Positions 46,305 to 59,100 of a stretch of 64,000 nucleotides of DNA are shown here, piece by piece. Within the stretch, counting starts at the first letter, position 1, and every line of letters starts with the position of its first letter. A model generated the notes under the pieces. The model was given only the letters and a program-made list of their open reading frames with translations. It did not search any database and was not told the origin of the DNA. The stretch is from NCBI RefSeq assembly GCF_000002075.1, contig NW_004797406.1, forward strand, positions 1-64,000, read 5' to 3'. The stretch comes from Aplysia californica (lineage: Eukaryota > Mollusca > Gastropoda > Aplysiida > Aplysiidae). The position numbers and the translations under genes are program-made.

Positions 46305-46790
46305 CCCTCGTAATAATTGTGTTCTTTAGTTTTGCAAAAAGTTTCAAGAGACATTTTCACATTCTACCAATATCATATTTTAGCTCCTTGGGTTGAAAAT
46401 ATTAGATTTCTAATTAACTGAATCCAATCAGCTGTTGATAAAGAAAGCAATCTGTTACCTCTAATAAAGTTACTATTTGGCCATCGTGATGACAACTTTG
46501 AACTTTGAAGTTTATCTCTCTTCATTTGTCTTATATTATTCTTCGAGGTGATTTGTAGAGAAAATCTCTACCTTGAAGATATTAGCCAACAACATTTGTA
46601 TTGACAATGTCAATAAGAAAAATGCTAAGAAAGTCCCACAAAGTCTGAACCTGTACAATTTTTTCAGAGGTTTATGGGAGCAAAAAAAAAAAAACAGTCT
46701 AGACCGTCGCCTTCATGACTCTAACTCTAATTACGTGCAAACTGGTCTAGGTTAGAATAATATTGATTCAGTATTAATGCGCACTGACGT
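46305..46790. other. No gene seen
   Basis: AT-rich; nothing recognised. Confidence 0.4.
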
Positions 46791-46875
46791 TGGCTTTGCA
46801 TGTTCTACTAGGCCTTAGTGGGCCGGTACGGATGACAAATGCCCGGGCCGGTTTTAAGACCCAGTCCGCCCCTGG
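46791..46875 (-). mobile_element. One end of a hAT-type element
   Basis: The minus strand reads CAGGGGCGGACTGGGTCTTA and GCCCGGGCATTTGTCATC, a common hAT-style terminus. The other end was not found, so this is a fragment. Confidence 0.4.
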
Positions 46876-46961
46876 TAAAAGAGGACAGTAAGCTAATAAA
46901 TAGGACAGGTGTCTGATAGGAAGGGGGGAGCAAATCATACCAGAACGCCCACCAACCACCC
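46876..46961 (-). mobile_element. Family B SINE-like repeat, 5' part
   Basis: GGGTGGTTGGTGGGCGTTCT start and CTATTTATTAGC region. The tail is missing because the copy stops at the hAT end. Confidence 0.5.
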
Positions 46962-47500
46962 GGTTTGGAAATATACAACTTTTTATTTTGCTGTCTCTTA
47001 TTTTGGTTGGTCACTTTTTTCTCCATGTCTCTCGCATTCACGATGCGTCGCACTGAAACTGAAAATACGTGTGTTTCATCTGAAAACTTTTTAATTGACA
47101 CGTTCAAGGCCAAGATGAAAAAAAACATAGAATCATGATCAAGACAAAAACACACAATAATATACTCACAAGTGTAATCCTTGGAACTGATAAAAATGTA
47201 GAAATGGTAAATTATCCAAACGAAAAAAAACATGTAGCCTACGCCAAAGAACAATGATAGGTCTAACAATGCAGAGACTGGGGGACTGACCACTATAGAC
47301 TAGACTATTAAAACTATTATAATATAATACAAAAAATACACACTAATCGGTTCTACAAAGTGAGAATGCCCCAGCACCTCTTTCTGCGCATTTGTCCATC
47401 GCCGCTTTTCACATTGATCCTTGTTCACCTTACCCAGACTCACCGTACGCCCTCGATGCTGGAGCCACCCGGCTCGGTTATGTGGCCTGTTACCGGCCCA

Positions 47501-48242
47501 TTAAGGGGGGGGGGGGGGGGTACACCCCCAAGTCAAAATTCTGCTCAAAATTATGGAATTTAAGTTGTAGGCATTGTTAGATTCCTCAGCCTCTCCTACA
47601 ACTATTTCATCGCATAAGAACCCCCCAAAACGGTATTTTTTCCCACACCGGGCATGTTTGTAACCGCCATTTCCTCATAAAGTCAGTATTTTATTTTTCT
47701 TTATCGGCCGTTTTCTCAAAACGCGATTTTTCTCTATACTTTTTTAAATAACTCCACTATTTTTCATCCAATCTTCATGAACTTTTCACAGAATGAAGAG
47801 AAGAGGTAATACTAAAAATTTGTCTGTTGAATTTTTGATATATATGGAATAGATTTTTATTGGTGGTGTCTGGAGTGTGGATTTTCATGGATTTTTAGCA
47901 AATTTGAATGCTATCTCAGGAAAAAATTCATTAGAAATTTTATATTTCGTTTAGGAAAAATGTTTATGAACACGCATGTTTAGATCTAATGTTTGTGAAC
48001 ACGAATGCAAAAAAACCCAATCAATTTCCATGAGCGATAAGTGCGGTATTCATTACGTAAGACATATCAACAAAATCCAATATGGCCGCCGTATCCATGG
48101 AAACTAATATTTTTTCTCAAATGTGATTGCGGATTTTAAGACTCCTTACTATGCTTGTTATATGTGTGAAATTTGGTAAACTTCGGTCCAGTAATAAGCG
48201 AGATAGCCTTCAGGTGCAGCCCCCCCCCCCCCCCCCCTTTAA
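47501..48242. mobile_element. 742-bp TTAA-flanked repeat with G-run and C-run ends, copy 2
   Basis: TTAA then about 16 G and GTACACCCCCAA at the left, about 17 C then TTTAA at the right. The body matches 1885-2633 over its whole length with scattered substitutions and short indels. Confidence 0.72.
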
Positions 48243-48409
48243 GTCTTGAATAGTGAAATATACATAATATTATACTGTAAAATTTCTCTGGTCTAGCCTA
48301 GCCCTCTCAGCACCATGCCATGAACTAAAAATTAACAATCAGCTGGGCGGTCATGTGACAAACCTGAGTTAAACTACAGGGGAAGATTCATGCCTTGACT
48401 GAATAGGGC

Positions 48410-48718
48410 ATCGTGTTTCAAGGCTACCGAGGATAGTGGAATGTCGATCTTCTGGTGAAGGAATCCTTGGCCCTCCTGTTGGGATCAACGGATAACACCC
48501 TCCCACTGACTTTAAAAATAGGGTCAAAACCTACTCTTTCAATCTGTGGGAGGAACACATGAGCGAACAACTTAACAAAAAAACTCCACAATATCTTGCC
48601 CAAATCGGACCCACGAAAACCTCCGGGTCTTTCCAGTAAGATAAGTTTGATTTTAAACAGACTGCTTATTGGACAGACTGAAGCATAGATGATATCTCCT
48701 GTAGGGAGAAGGAAAACC

Positions 48719-48766
<48 letters not shown>

Positions 48767-48810
48767 GTGTGTGTGTGTGTGTGTGTGTTGTGTGTGTGTG
48801 TGTGTGTGTG

Positions 48811-48864
<54 letters not shown>

Positions 48865-49285
48865 GATGCAATAATGACTTTACGATCGGACGCATTACAT
48901 CTCAATAAATTTTATGTCCAGGCTTTGGGGTGACCCGAAGGAAATATTTAGATCTAATAATTTAAAGAATTTAATTTGTTCTCTATCGTTGATTTTTTTA
49001 AAAATTCGGTTTTTATTTAAAAATCTGATTAGTGCTGTTTTAAAATGTAAATTGCTGTTTTCTAAAAACTGATTTTTTATTATATATTTTGGTTGATTCA
49101 ACCATTCTCACTCACATTGTAAAAACAAGCCATGCTTTGAATCAAACTTTGATCTAACGTCAATAGGAGATTGAATTTGTTGCACGGTCCTTGGCTAACG
49201 TTAAAAAACTAATTTGTGTGATGATGCACGCTCGTATGATCTCACTATATCGGTGCGAGCGCCGAAAAACTCTTGTGAAACTTAA
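48410..49285 (+). mobile_element. I-clade LINE 3' fragment interrupted by a (GT)n expansion
   Basis: Aligns with 52660-53354: the RNase H end, the cysteine-motif region (CTGCTTATTGGACAGAC), AAGCCATGCTTTGAAT, and the tail GGTGCGAGCGCCGAAAAACT. A (GT)n tract at 48720-48862 replaces part of the coding region. Confidence 0.7.
48720..48862 (+). repeat. (GT)n microsatellite with TTGT interruptions
   Basis: About 140 bp of GT with three single-T interruptions. Cysteine-valine and threonine-histidine open frames over it are artefacts. Confidence 0.97.
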
Positions 49286-49465
49286 CTATAAAACCTTTTC
49301 TTTCTGGAGAATGGTTTAAAAGCTAGGCTTTCTCAGAGAAGGCCTCTAGTTTAAAAGTAATAAAAGACTAAATAAAAATCATTCATCCCAAACTTACCAA
49401 ACAAACAATACACTTATTTTATATGAAATAAAATGAACTAAAGCATAAAATATATATACACAATA

Positions 49466-49592
<127 letters not shown>

Positions 49593-49683
49593 GCGTGTTG
49601 TGATGTCTTTGGCCAGGCCACGTTTTCATGAGACTTGAGGCCCGCTAGAAAAAAAAGGTGGAGGGGGGACTGGAGGGGGTGGG

Positions 49684-49796
<113 letters not shown>

Positions 49797-49992
49797 TGGG
49801 GGGAGCTGGGCGGCCTAGGGGGAGAGCACTGGCATGGAACACACGGGCTTATTTCGAACTCTTTATTTTCATAAATCACTGGAGAACCTCAGATCTTGGT
49901 CACTCACTGCTCCTCACACATTGTCAACACAAAATTCAATCTTGTAAAAGTCTGTCCTGAGTCGATCTTATATTATATCACTATTGAGGATT

Positions 49993-50163
49993 ATGGCAGG
50001 CATGGAGCTATTGTCCGACCAAGGATTTCGTATGGACGGTCGAAAATCCAATGAGTTGCGACGGATCCGATTTAAAAAAGGAGTTTTTAATCAGGCTGAT
50101 GGTTCGGCCTATCTTGAACAGGGCAATACAAAAGTATTAGCCGCAGTTTATGGTCCACACGAG
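49993..50163 (+). CDS. EXOSC4: EXOSC4 exon 1 (57 codons)
   Basis: The ATG at 49993 begins MAGMELLSDQGF and the exon ends in AVYGPHE, followed by the donor GAG|GTAAGA. It ends in phase 0. This holds the conserved N-terminal strand and the QADGSAY block of domain 1. Confidence 0.95.
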
Positions 50164-53100
50164 GTAAGATGTAAGACTTGTTGTTTAACCTACGTTTCTT
50201 AGTAGCATGATATGCTTAAACTTTGCCCTAAACAAGGAAATGAGGCCTATTTGAACATTAGCAGACCACCACTAGAAGAATCTACTCCAGTAGACTGAAG
50301 TTAATGTCTTAGTCTTAGCCTAGGGCAGGGCATGCTGGGGCTGGGTGACGATAGTAGGGTGAAGAGTGTTAGAATACTTACAGAAGGGGGGGGGGGTAGA
50401 TGAGTAGATAAAGGGGGGTGCATGGCGGTTTGCCCCCCGGCTAAAGTCACAAAAATAATAGATCTAGATTCTAGATGTAGGCCTAGAGATCTAGTTTGCG
50501 GCATTTTTTAGTTTAAAAAAAAGTAGGCTAGTTCCGGCAGGTGGTCTGCTATTCTTCAATTTTACCGAAATAACAAGTGATGTACGCGTGAAGCTACAGC
50601 GAGCACCTAGCGCTCCTCTGTCATTTGCCCAAATTACTTGAATTACTTGAATCTAGATCTAGAACTGGGGTCTTAGGAAGAAGGGATGACGTATTTCAGC
50701 CACCTTTTTTTTTGTCGTCTTCCGGGGCTTGCCTCGCCAGTTGACTAGATCTAGATCTCACCGAGGCGGGCCTGCTTTGCCGCTAAGGGCGTGATGGGCT
50801 ACGTCACTTGGTTTCATGGCCGACTGTTTGGGCTGTGTGTTTGTGCGTGTGCACGCGCACGCATGCGTATATTTGTGTGTGTGTGTGCGCCCTAATTGTG
50901 TGTGTGTGTGTTTATTGGGTACAACTTTGAGGAAAAGGTAAATTCATGAAACGAGAATTGCTGAGAACGTAATATATATATTGTAAAAGATAACACAAAT
51001 TAATACAAAAACAAACACGGTGACATCTAGTTAGTCAACAGGTACTTGCGAGGGAAACCCAAGAGTCTTGGGGGAAACCCCGGAAGACGACAAAAATAGA
51101 TGGCGGAAAAACGTCATCTATATATTGGCCAATCATGTGTGCTAGGTGCTCGCTGTAGCTTCATGTGTGGTGTACTGACAATGAATGACCGAGTGTACAG
51201 TAGCCTATTACAGTCGAACCTGCCTTAGCCTTTTAATGAAAACCCGTGTAAAACGGAGACCTGTCTTAACGAAATCTCTTCCCCCCCCCCTCCCCCCAAT
51301 GATATATTTCTCTTCAATTACCTGCGTAAAACGGAAACCTGTTCAACGTGGGAACGGAAAGAAAAATCCACTCCCTTCCGAGGGTTTCACCTGTCTAAGA
51401 CGGAAAATGCTTTTCCCACTCAGCCCTGATTTGAAACAAAACTCGCAAGTTTGGTTTCGCCGGCTCTAAACTTATCGCCGTGGCCATTCTGTTGGGCGAG
51501 GAAGGGGAGTAGGGGTGCAATTTCGGGGTAGATGTTACCCCATCATGTGAGCCCTGAGGGATGCAGATGGTCAGGGTGGTGTGGGTATGAAATCTCACGA
51601 CGGCCCGTGAGAGTGCTCGAGTACCGAGCCTCTACAGAAACTTTCCTGGGTAGCCATATAAGCCAGAGGTGTGAAATTAGATTGGCCAATCCCTAATCGT
51701 ACGGCCAGCCAAGAAAAGAGTTCTTCGAATCGTTGTTACATGATGGCAGTGAAGGGTGGCATTGGATGACTGTGCTTGTTACACCGGTGGGTCGGGCTAA
51801 GGGTGAAAGCAAAGGAGATGTTGAAACGTTTCTGTTTTTAATAGGTCAAACAGTGGTCCTATGAAAGCACATATGTGATAATTGGATGAGTAAGACTGAC
51901 GCATGTCAGACAGGATAGAAATTGAGAGGTGTGAAGTTTTGACCACTGTTTGCCAATCGGACAAGCGATCCTTGTTCCTACCGGCTTGGCCTTTGAACCC
52001 CCCCCTTCCTTCTCCCCCTAAATTCCCCTGTCTAAGACGGAATTTTTTTCTGGCTCCCTTGCGATTCCGTCTCACACAGGTTTGACTGTATTATGATTGT
52101 ATATAATGGTAGATCTAGTTTTGAACAGCTACCTCTACCCTACTAGGCCTACGCTGTGCTGCAGACAATCAAAGTAGATCTAGATCTCTGCAGTCTGCAG
52201 ACCGAGAGTCCCCCCACTAATATGTGGTCTCACTGCCAGCAGGGGCAAAATATAATACTATAATCAAATAATCACTGCTCCCCTTCCATGGTTTGTGAAT
52301 CTCGTCGCAGCCAGTTAAATTTCACTCATGTGTAGGCCATTATACCATATATATAAATTTAACGCTGTGACTACGTTATGTTCACGGCACCGTGAGAACG
52401 TAGTTTGCAGGCTATGTTCATGGCACCCTGAATGTAGTTTGCATATCATTAAAGTTTTTTTTCTCTGGGGCTGCACTGCAGTCAATTTACTGTGAATTGC
52501 TGTTTTACCTTTTCAGCGCTAATACTATCCATTTCTTTTATTTTTGTTGTAAATTAGATTTGTACCCCACTTTGCCACTTGTACGATGGTGATAAGTAAG
52601 ATGAAAATCTAGATCTATATTTAGGACTCGTAGACTGACTGGGCGACGAGGTCACAAAGTGTGAAGTCAGGCTACCTAGCCTTGGCATCCGAAGAAACGA
52701 CCATGTGGATCTCCTGGCGAAGGACCCTTGTCCCTTCTCTTGGTGTCAACGACAAACATTCTCCCTCAGTCTGACTTTAAAAATGAGTAAAGAACTACAC
52801 CTCTTCCAGTCTGTGGGAGACACATTGGAAGAAACAAATTGACAATAAACTTCACAACATCATACCCAAACTGGGTCCATGAAAGCTTTCGGTCCTCTCC
52901 AGAAGAGACGAAGTCATTTTTATTCAATTACGCATCGGACACACCTCCCTGACACATAACTACCTCCTTCTGGGAGATGAGAAACCGTTATGTGTCAGAC
53001 GCGACACAGATTTTACCATTAGACACATTTTAACAGAATGTCCAGACTTTGGAGAGACCCAAGGGAAATATTTTAAATGCAAAAAATTGCAAGATCTGTT

Positions 53101-56100
53101 CTCTGTCGTTGATCCCAACAGAATTCTCGATTTTATGAAGGCCATTGTATAATCAATTAAAGATAACATTATTTTAAAATTATTTTTTAAAGTGTTTTTT
53201 TAAAAACCAAGATTTTACTACAAATTTCTAACATTTTAATCGAAATACTGACCTAAACCAAGCCATGCTATGAATTACACTTGTTGTGAATGCAACCAAC
53301 TTGTGTTTCGTGCGCTCATATGACCTTATGCTGTTGCGAGCGCCGTAAAACTCTTACTGGAACAAACAAAGAAAAGTGTGTGAAGGGTTTGATGGGGGTG
53401 TTACTTAACAGGTGCATACCATTTTGATCGACCGCTTGAGTAGCATCTTTTTAAAAAATCATTTTTCAAAAGTTGGTAGCAATGTATTTCACGTCACTAT
53501 TTATTTTTGCTTCAGTAAGATCTGAAAGTCCTGTGTATCAGCCAAACCTTGTTTTAATGGGTAAAATATTGACATTTCTGTGTGAATTTTTTTGTGTTTT
53601 TATATCAAGAGTCACTTTAGGTGAAAGTGCTAAAAAATTTGATGAAATTGCTTGCTAATTTCATACTCCTGCTTATTTGTTGTTGTTTTTTCACCTATAT
53701 TCATATATATATATATACATCCATATACCTCACAAAAATGTAACTTTACAGATCAGAGGAAGCAAGAGCAAAGCTCTTCATGACAGAGTTCTCATCAATT
53801 GTCAGTACAGTATGGCAACCTTCAGTACTCAAGACCGAAAGCGTCGTCCTCGAGGAGACCGCAAGTCACAGGAGATGACCTCTCACCTAAAGCAGACATT
53901 TGATGCTGTCGTGTTGACCGAGCTATATCCAAAGACACAACTGGATATATATGTGGAGGTACTGTGTTCTCTTTTTATTTATTTTTTGGGGGGTGGAGGG
54001 TTAAACTTCATGGTTGTGCCAAATTTTATTATCTTGAAAGTGTGAGGCTTCGTGGTGAATCAGGCCGTTGTCAAAATACAGTAATTGGAAAAGCAGGCAT
54101 TTTTCTGAAAGTTTTGGAAATTTTTATCAAATTTTTATTTTTGGGCTCAATCTTGTTTATGGCGTTATTAAAACGTTTCCATGTGGATTTTACTGAAAGA
54201 CATTGATTAAAGGCGCAAAATATGTCATTTTGCTGTTTTTAAGGACTTTTTAGCTATTGGACCTAAACTTTAGTGGCCATTTTCATTTTCTCTCCTAATT
54301 TCACCCCTGAAACCAGGTGACCTCACTTCCTTCAATCACAAATATCTTGAGTTCTATTCAAGTTAGTTGGATATCTATTTCATTGAAAGCAAGGCAAATA
54401 AATTAGCTTTAGGGTGATATTTATAACTCCACGTGCACAAATATAGACAAGCGCCTGATTCCATTGTGCCGTAACACATATTTTAATTTTATGAATGAAC
54501 TGAATCAGAAAATGAAAGTGTTCATGAAGGTCGGTTTGATAACTTGATATGAATTTAAAATTTGAAAATGTTCGTACTGTAGTTTTAAGATCTCCAGTTG
54601 CTCTACTGTTTTTGCTTTTTAAAATTTTATTTATGCAAGACAAAATTTGAGAAAGAAAAAAGGTTTTTTATTTTCTTCTGAAAGGCAAAAAAAAGGCATT
54701 TCTTGCATTTTCAAGTATGAGTGAAATAAGGAAGAATGTGACAGATAGAGAACTTTTTGTTTCAGCAAAGAGAAGCGAAGCATATTGACATTAATAGTGA
54801 TTTAGTAATGGGAATAAAGGTTAAGACAGTCTACACAGAAATTATAGTGGAAAAGGAAAAAGTGAAACCTATCTGTTGCGTTTTACTATCACTCATACAG
54901 AGAGAGAGAGAGAGAGAGAGTATCTTTATGGTTACTAAAAGCAAATTGGTAGGCTATTTCATTTGCTTGATGTTAATTTTCATTCTATTAAATTGTTTTT
55001 ATTTAGAACTTTTTATGACCTAGGTCTTTTATTGACAAGGGACATGGTTTTCTTGAAATTATAATTATACACCTATGTATTATGAATCTTGTCTTGCCCA
55101 TTCTAGTAGAAAGAACAGCTATTAGTACTTGCCATGGAGCAATTAAAATGGTTGATTGTTGTTGTTTTACTGTTTGTCGAAAGAACTACGTCCACTCATA
55201 AGCCTTGAGATTTTGTTTAAGTTTACTGCTCATTGAATACATTATATAGTTTTATGAAGGGCTGGGATGACTTCAGTTTCTTTTTCTTCCAAGGTTTACT
55301 TGAAGGATTTTTTTTCTTTTTCAATACTCTGTATTGTCACACTTATGCTTATTGGGGGCTCAGGAGCTTGACTTTTCAGCTTCATTGCAAACAACTTATT
55401 CTCCATTTTTACAGGTTGAGAATTTGAAAAAATTTTTACAAACTGAAAAAAACCTGCAACATGGTACTATTACATGACATGTTAATGCATTCTGATCAAC
55501 TGTACAGGTTTTACAGTCAGATGGCGGTAATTATTGTGCTAGTGTGAATGCTGCCACGCTGGCCCTTATGGATGCTGGCATTCCCATGAAAGACTATGTG
55601 ATTGCTTGTGCTGGAAGCTTCACACGAGAGACGCCCATCATAGACATCAACCATTTGGAAGAGTCAAGTGGAGGGGCAGAAGTTATCATGGCTATTTTGC
55701 CCAGGTGTGATCAGGTGAGACCATTTATGAAAACTTTTTATTGCCAGTTTGAGTTTTTTTAATGACTCATCACCTTTTTACCGCAAAGATAGATCGCACT
55801 TGTTACTGATATTTGTCTCATTCCATATCAAATGTTTATGGCGTTGTCTCCTTTTGGTCCTCAACAACTGTTTTAGTTATTGTCTTGGCTGTGCATATTC
55901 ATCTTTCATGTACACTTCAGCCTCTTTATTTGATCAAACTGTTTTGTACCTTGAGTAACAGTGTATTTACAATATGTACACTTTTCATCTATTGACGTGT
56001 GTGGAGGTTGGTTTTTTTATAGTAAAGCTATTGTGAACAAACACTGTCTGAGGTTGGGTCTGTAGACAGTGAAGTACGAACAGCTCAAACAAAATTGAAG

Positions 56101-59100
56101 TTTATTGATCTCAATTATCAAAAAAGGATGAATCACCTTGATGGTTTTTGTTTTGTTATGCTGTAGTTTGTATTTAAAGAAAGATATTTCAGAAAGACTG
56201 ATAATCATGAAGCTTTTGACATTTTTATGTACAAAAAGGATAGCAGGCTAGGATGACAGTGATTCCCTGGGGTTTTTTTTAATATGATGACTCTTTTGTC
56301 TCAAATATAAAGAAATTGAAAGAGGTTTTCTTTTTTGTGGTTTTGCAGATTGTGTTCTTAGAAATGAATTCCAGGCTACATGAGGATCATTTGTCAGCTG
56401 TCATGGATCATGTGATGGCTGGCTGCAAGGATATTTTCAATGTCCTCAATCAGCAGGTAAGGTTAAATTTTTTGGGGCCCAGAAAGGCTGTGGACTAGTT
56501 TTTTGAGGATTTATCATTTGACACCCTGTAGACTGCAAAATAATTATGTTAATGTGCATACAGCACAGTTAAAGTTTTACATATTTACAGGCACCCTTGA
56601 AATGTAGCAAACAGTAGTTGACATTTGGTGAAAACAAAACACTATTCAACGCACTGTGAAATATGCCTCTGCACGGCATCATGTTTTGTAAAGCAGCAAG
56701 CATTGCATCGTAGAGAATGAGTTAATATAGGTACATGACAAGCCTTTTGTTTAAATCGAAAGTAGCCATTCACTCACTCCTTGGTGATTACTAACATTTC
56801 ATGTACTCGACAAATTAACAACTTTTTCCTGAGATATCTTCCTCCACAAACAACATTAGGTCTTACTTATAGCAATCTCAGTTTTGACGGAATATTGGGT
56901 ATAGCGGGTTAATAATAAATCCCTGAGTCCAATCTCTTATAATGTTTAGTTTTAAGTTCTTTTATAGCAAGTATTTGGATAGACATTCTTGGCTATAACA
57001 TTGGTCCGACCATCTACAAAGTCCTAAAACAAACGGACACGAAAACAGAAAAAAGCAAATGAAGCAAAATGAAATCCAACATGGTGAATTGCACCTATGT
57101 GACCCATGTTTTGTGTCATACCATGTGGCATGGGAAGGAGGGGGGAAAACTGGATACACTTTAGTGTTTATACAAATTTTCCTATCAGTGACTAAGCGTG
57201 ACCTTGGTCTGGCTCCACATGGTCACATTGTCTCTCAGTGTGGTCGCGAGACTTGTCACAGGAATAAATGATTAAATGAAAAATAGACTGGCATTAGATT
57301 CATGTGTTTGTAACTTTTTGATTATGAAGTGTTGAAAAGTGCACGGAGCATGGATATAAGCAATATGAATATCATTGTTATTTTTTAAAATGTTCAGTCC
57401 CATTTATTCGAAGTTTGCCTTCCTACAAGTAGAGTATTGTCCATTTTGGTGCATTTGGTTTAGAACTTTCTCATCAAAGTGAAATTTCTTTGTTCAAATT
57501 AGAGTGAGATCAGAATTTTGCTTACCTTTTCATGAATACTTTTTCCCCTTCCTGAAATACTGTCCTCTACATGGTTTCATAATCAGGGGCTAAGTGCTTC
57601 ACCTTCAAAATGACTTGCATTATTTGTGTAGTAGGCTGTTTTACTGTAATGAAAGCAAAAGCAGGCACATGAAGATTGTCTTTGAAATAAAAAAGTTTAT
57701 CAATGAATTACTAATGACACAGGAGAAATCACAAGTGATTGGGGTATGTTAGTGAAAAGACAGAGTCACGGAGTTGCTTTATTTCTTTCTTTATGCCACT
57801 AAATGTGTGTGAGACACGATGGGTTCTCTGTAACCATTTGCTGCCATGTTCCATGTTTGTGGAGAAATCAATCAAGTATACAACTAGCCTGCATACCCGT
57901 TCTATGAATGGAAAATAATTTTTTCTAGACAAAAATTTATTTTGCGATGTAAATAAAAATGTCAGTACTGCAGTAATTTAAACAGTTATTTGATTAAAAC
58001 AGGATGGTTCTATTTTATACATGAAAAAAAAAAAAGATTTTTCGAAAGTGATACTCACCTAAGACTGATGTATATTGTCCAAAACTTCTGGATATACAAC
58101 ATTCCTGGTTTGACTGTTGGGTGCCAAGATGTGAACAGCATCTTTATCTCCAGTTCGGAACATGGCTACATACAACATTCCATGTGAAAATACTGTGCAT
58201 GGGAGATCTAGGCCTACTGAACGAAGAGAGTGTCCCTGAGCTTTATTAATTGTAATGGAAAAGCATGGTCCAAGGGGAAATTGTTTTCATTGGAATATAA
58301 ATGCTAGTCCACTGTCTGTTGGTTGAAGTATAATTCGAGGATTCCAGTGTTTTTCATTCTTGTATGTTCCAGAAAAAATGTCAACCTCAACGACGTTCGG
58401 CATGGTTTGTGTTACAACACATCTCGTACCATTCTTTAATTTACGTATGTCATGGCATCCTGTTGTCTTTCAAACATATAACGTGGTCCACCTGTGAACG
58501 TTGCTGGTAACACAACTTTCTGTCCCATATTTCTGAGATCACCGTCTGTTGAAAAATCACGTAGACAAGCAAGTATTGTCAAGACTTAGATCAGCATCAT
58601 TGTATGTAAAGGCTGGTGGATTTCTACTGAGCGTATCAGTATCAGGTTGATGTTCTTTTTCCTCTTCGTTTACTTCATGTTCTTCTTCTCCCTCTGTATT
58701 TTCAGTGTTCACACCTGATCTAGATCTAGATCTACTCTGCCTTTGTCTCTTAGCCACAGGTGTCGTTCGTCCAGTGGCTCACCATTTGGGTTTCATAGTG
58801 ATTTTATTCTCTTCTAGATCTAGATAGATCTAACTACCAACACACACACACACACACACATCTGATATACTGTTTTCGTCTCTTAGCCACAGGGCCACAG
58901 CACACCCTCTAAATTAAAATCAAAAAGCCACAGCACAGGTGCCAATCATAATCAGACTTGCCGTTTGGTGGCTTAGTATCTCTAGATCTACCACAGAAAA
59001 GTAACTCTCTGTAAGCGATCTGCAACATCTCAACCAAAGATTTGTTTATTTCCGGCGGAAGAGCAATTTTTATATCATGAAAAACGAAATATGTCTTGAA

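Noticed and set aside
49984-49992. Upstream TTG as the EXOSC4 start
   Set aside because: The ATG at 49993 gives the conserved MAG N-terminus; non-ATG initiation is unnecessary.
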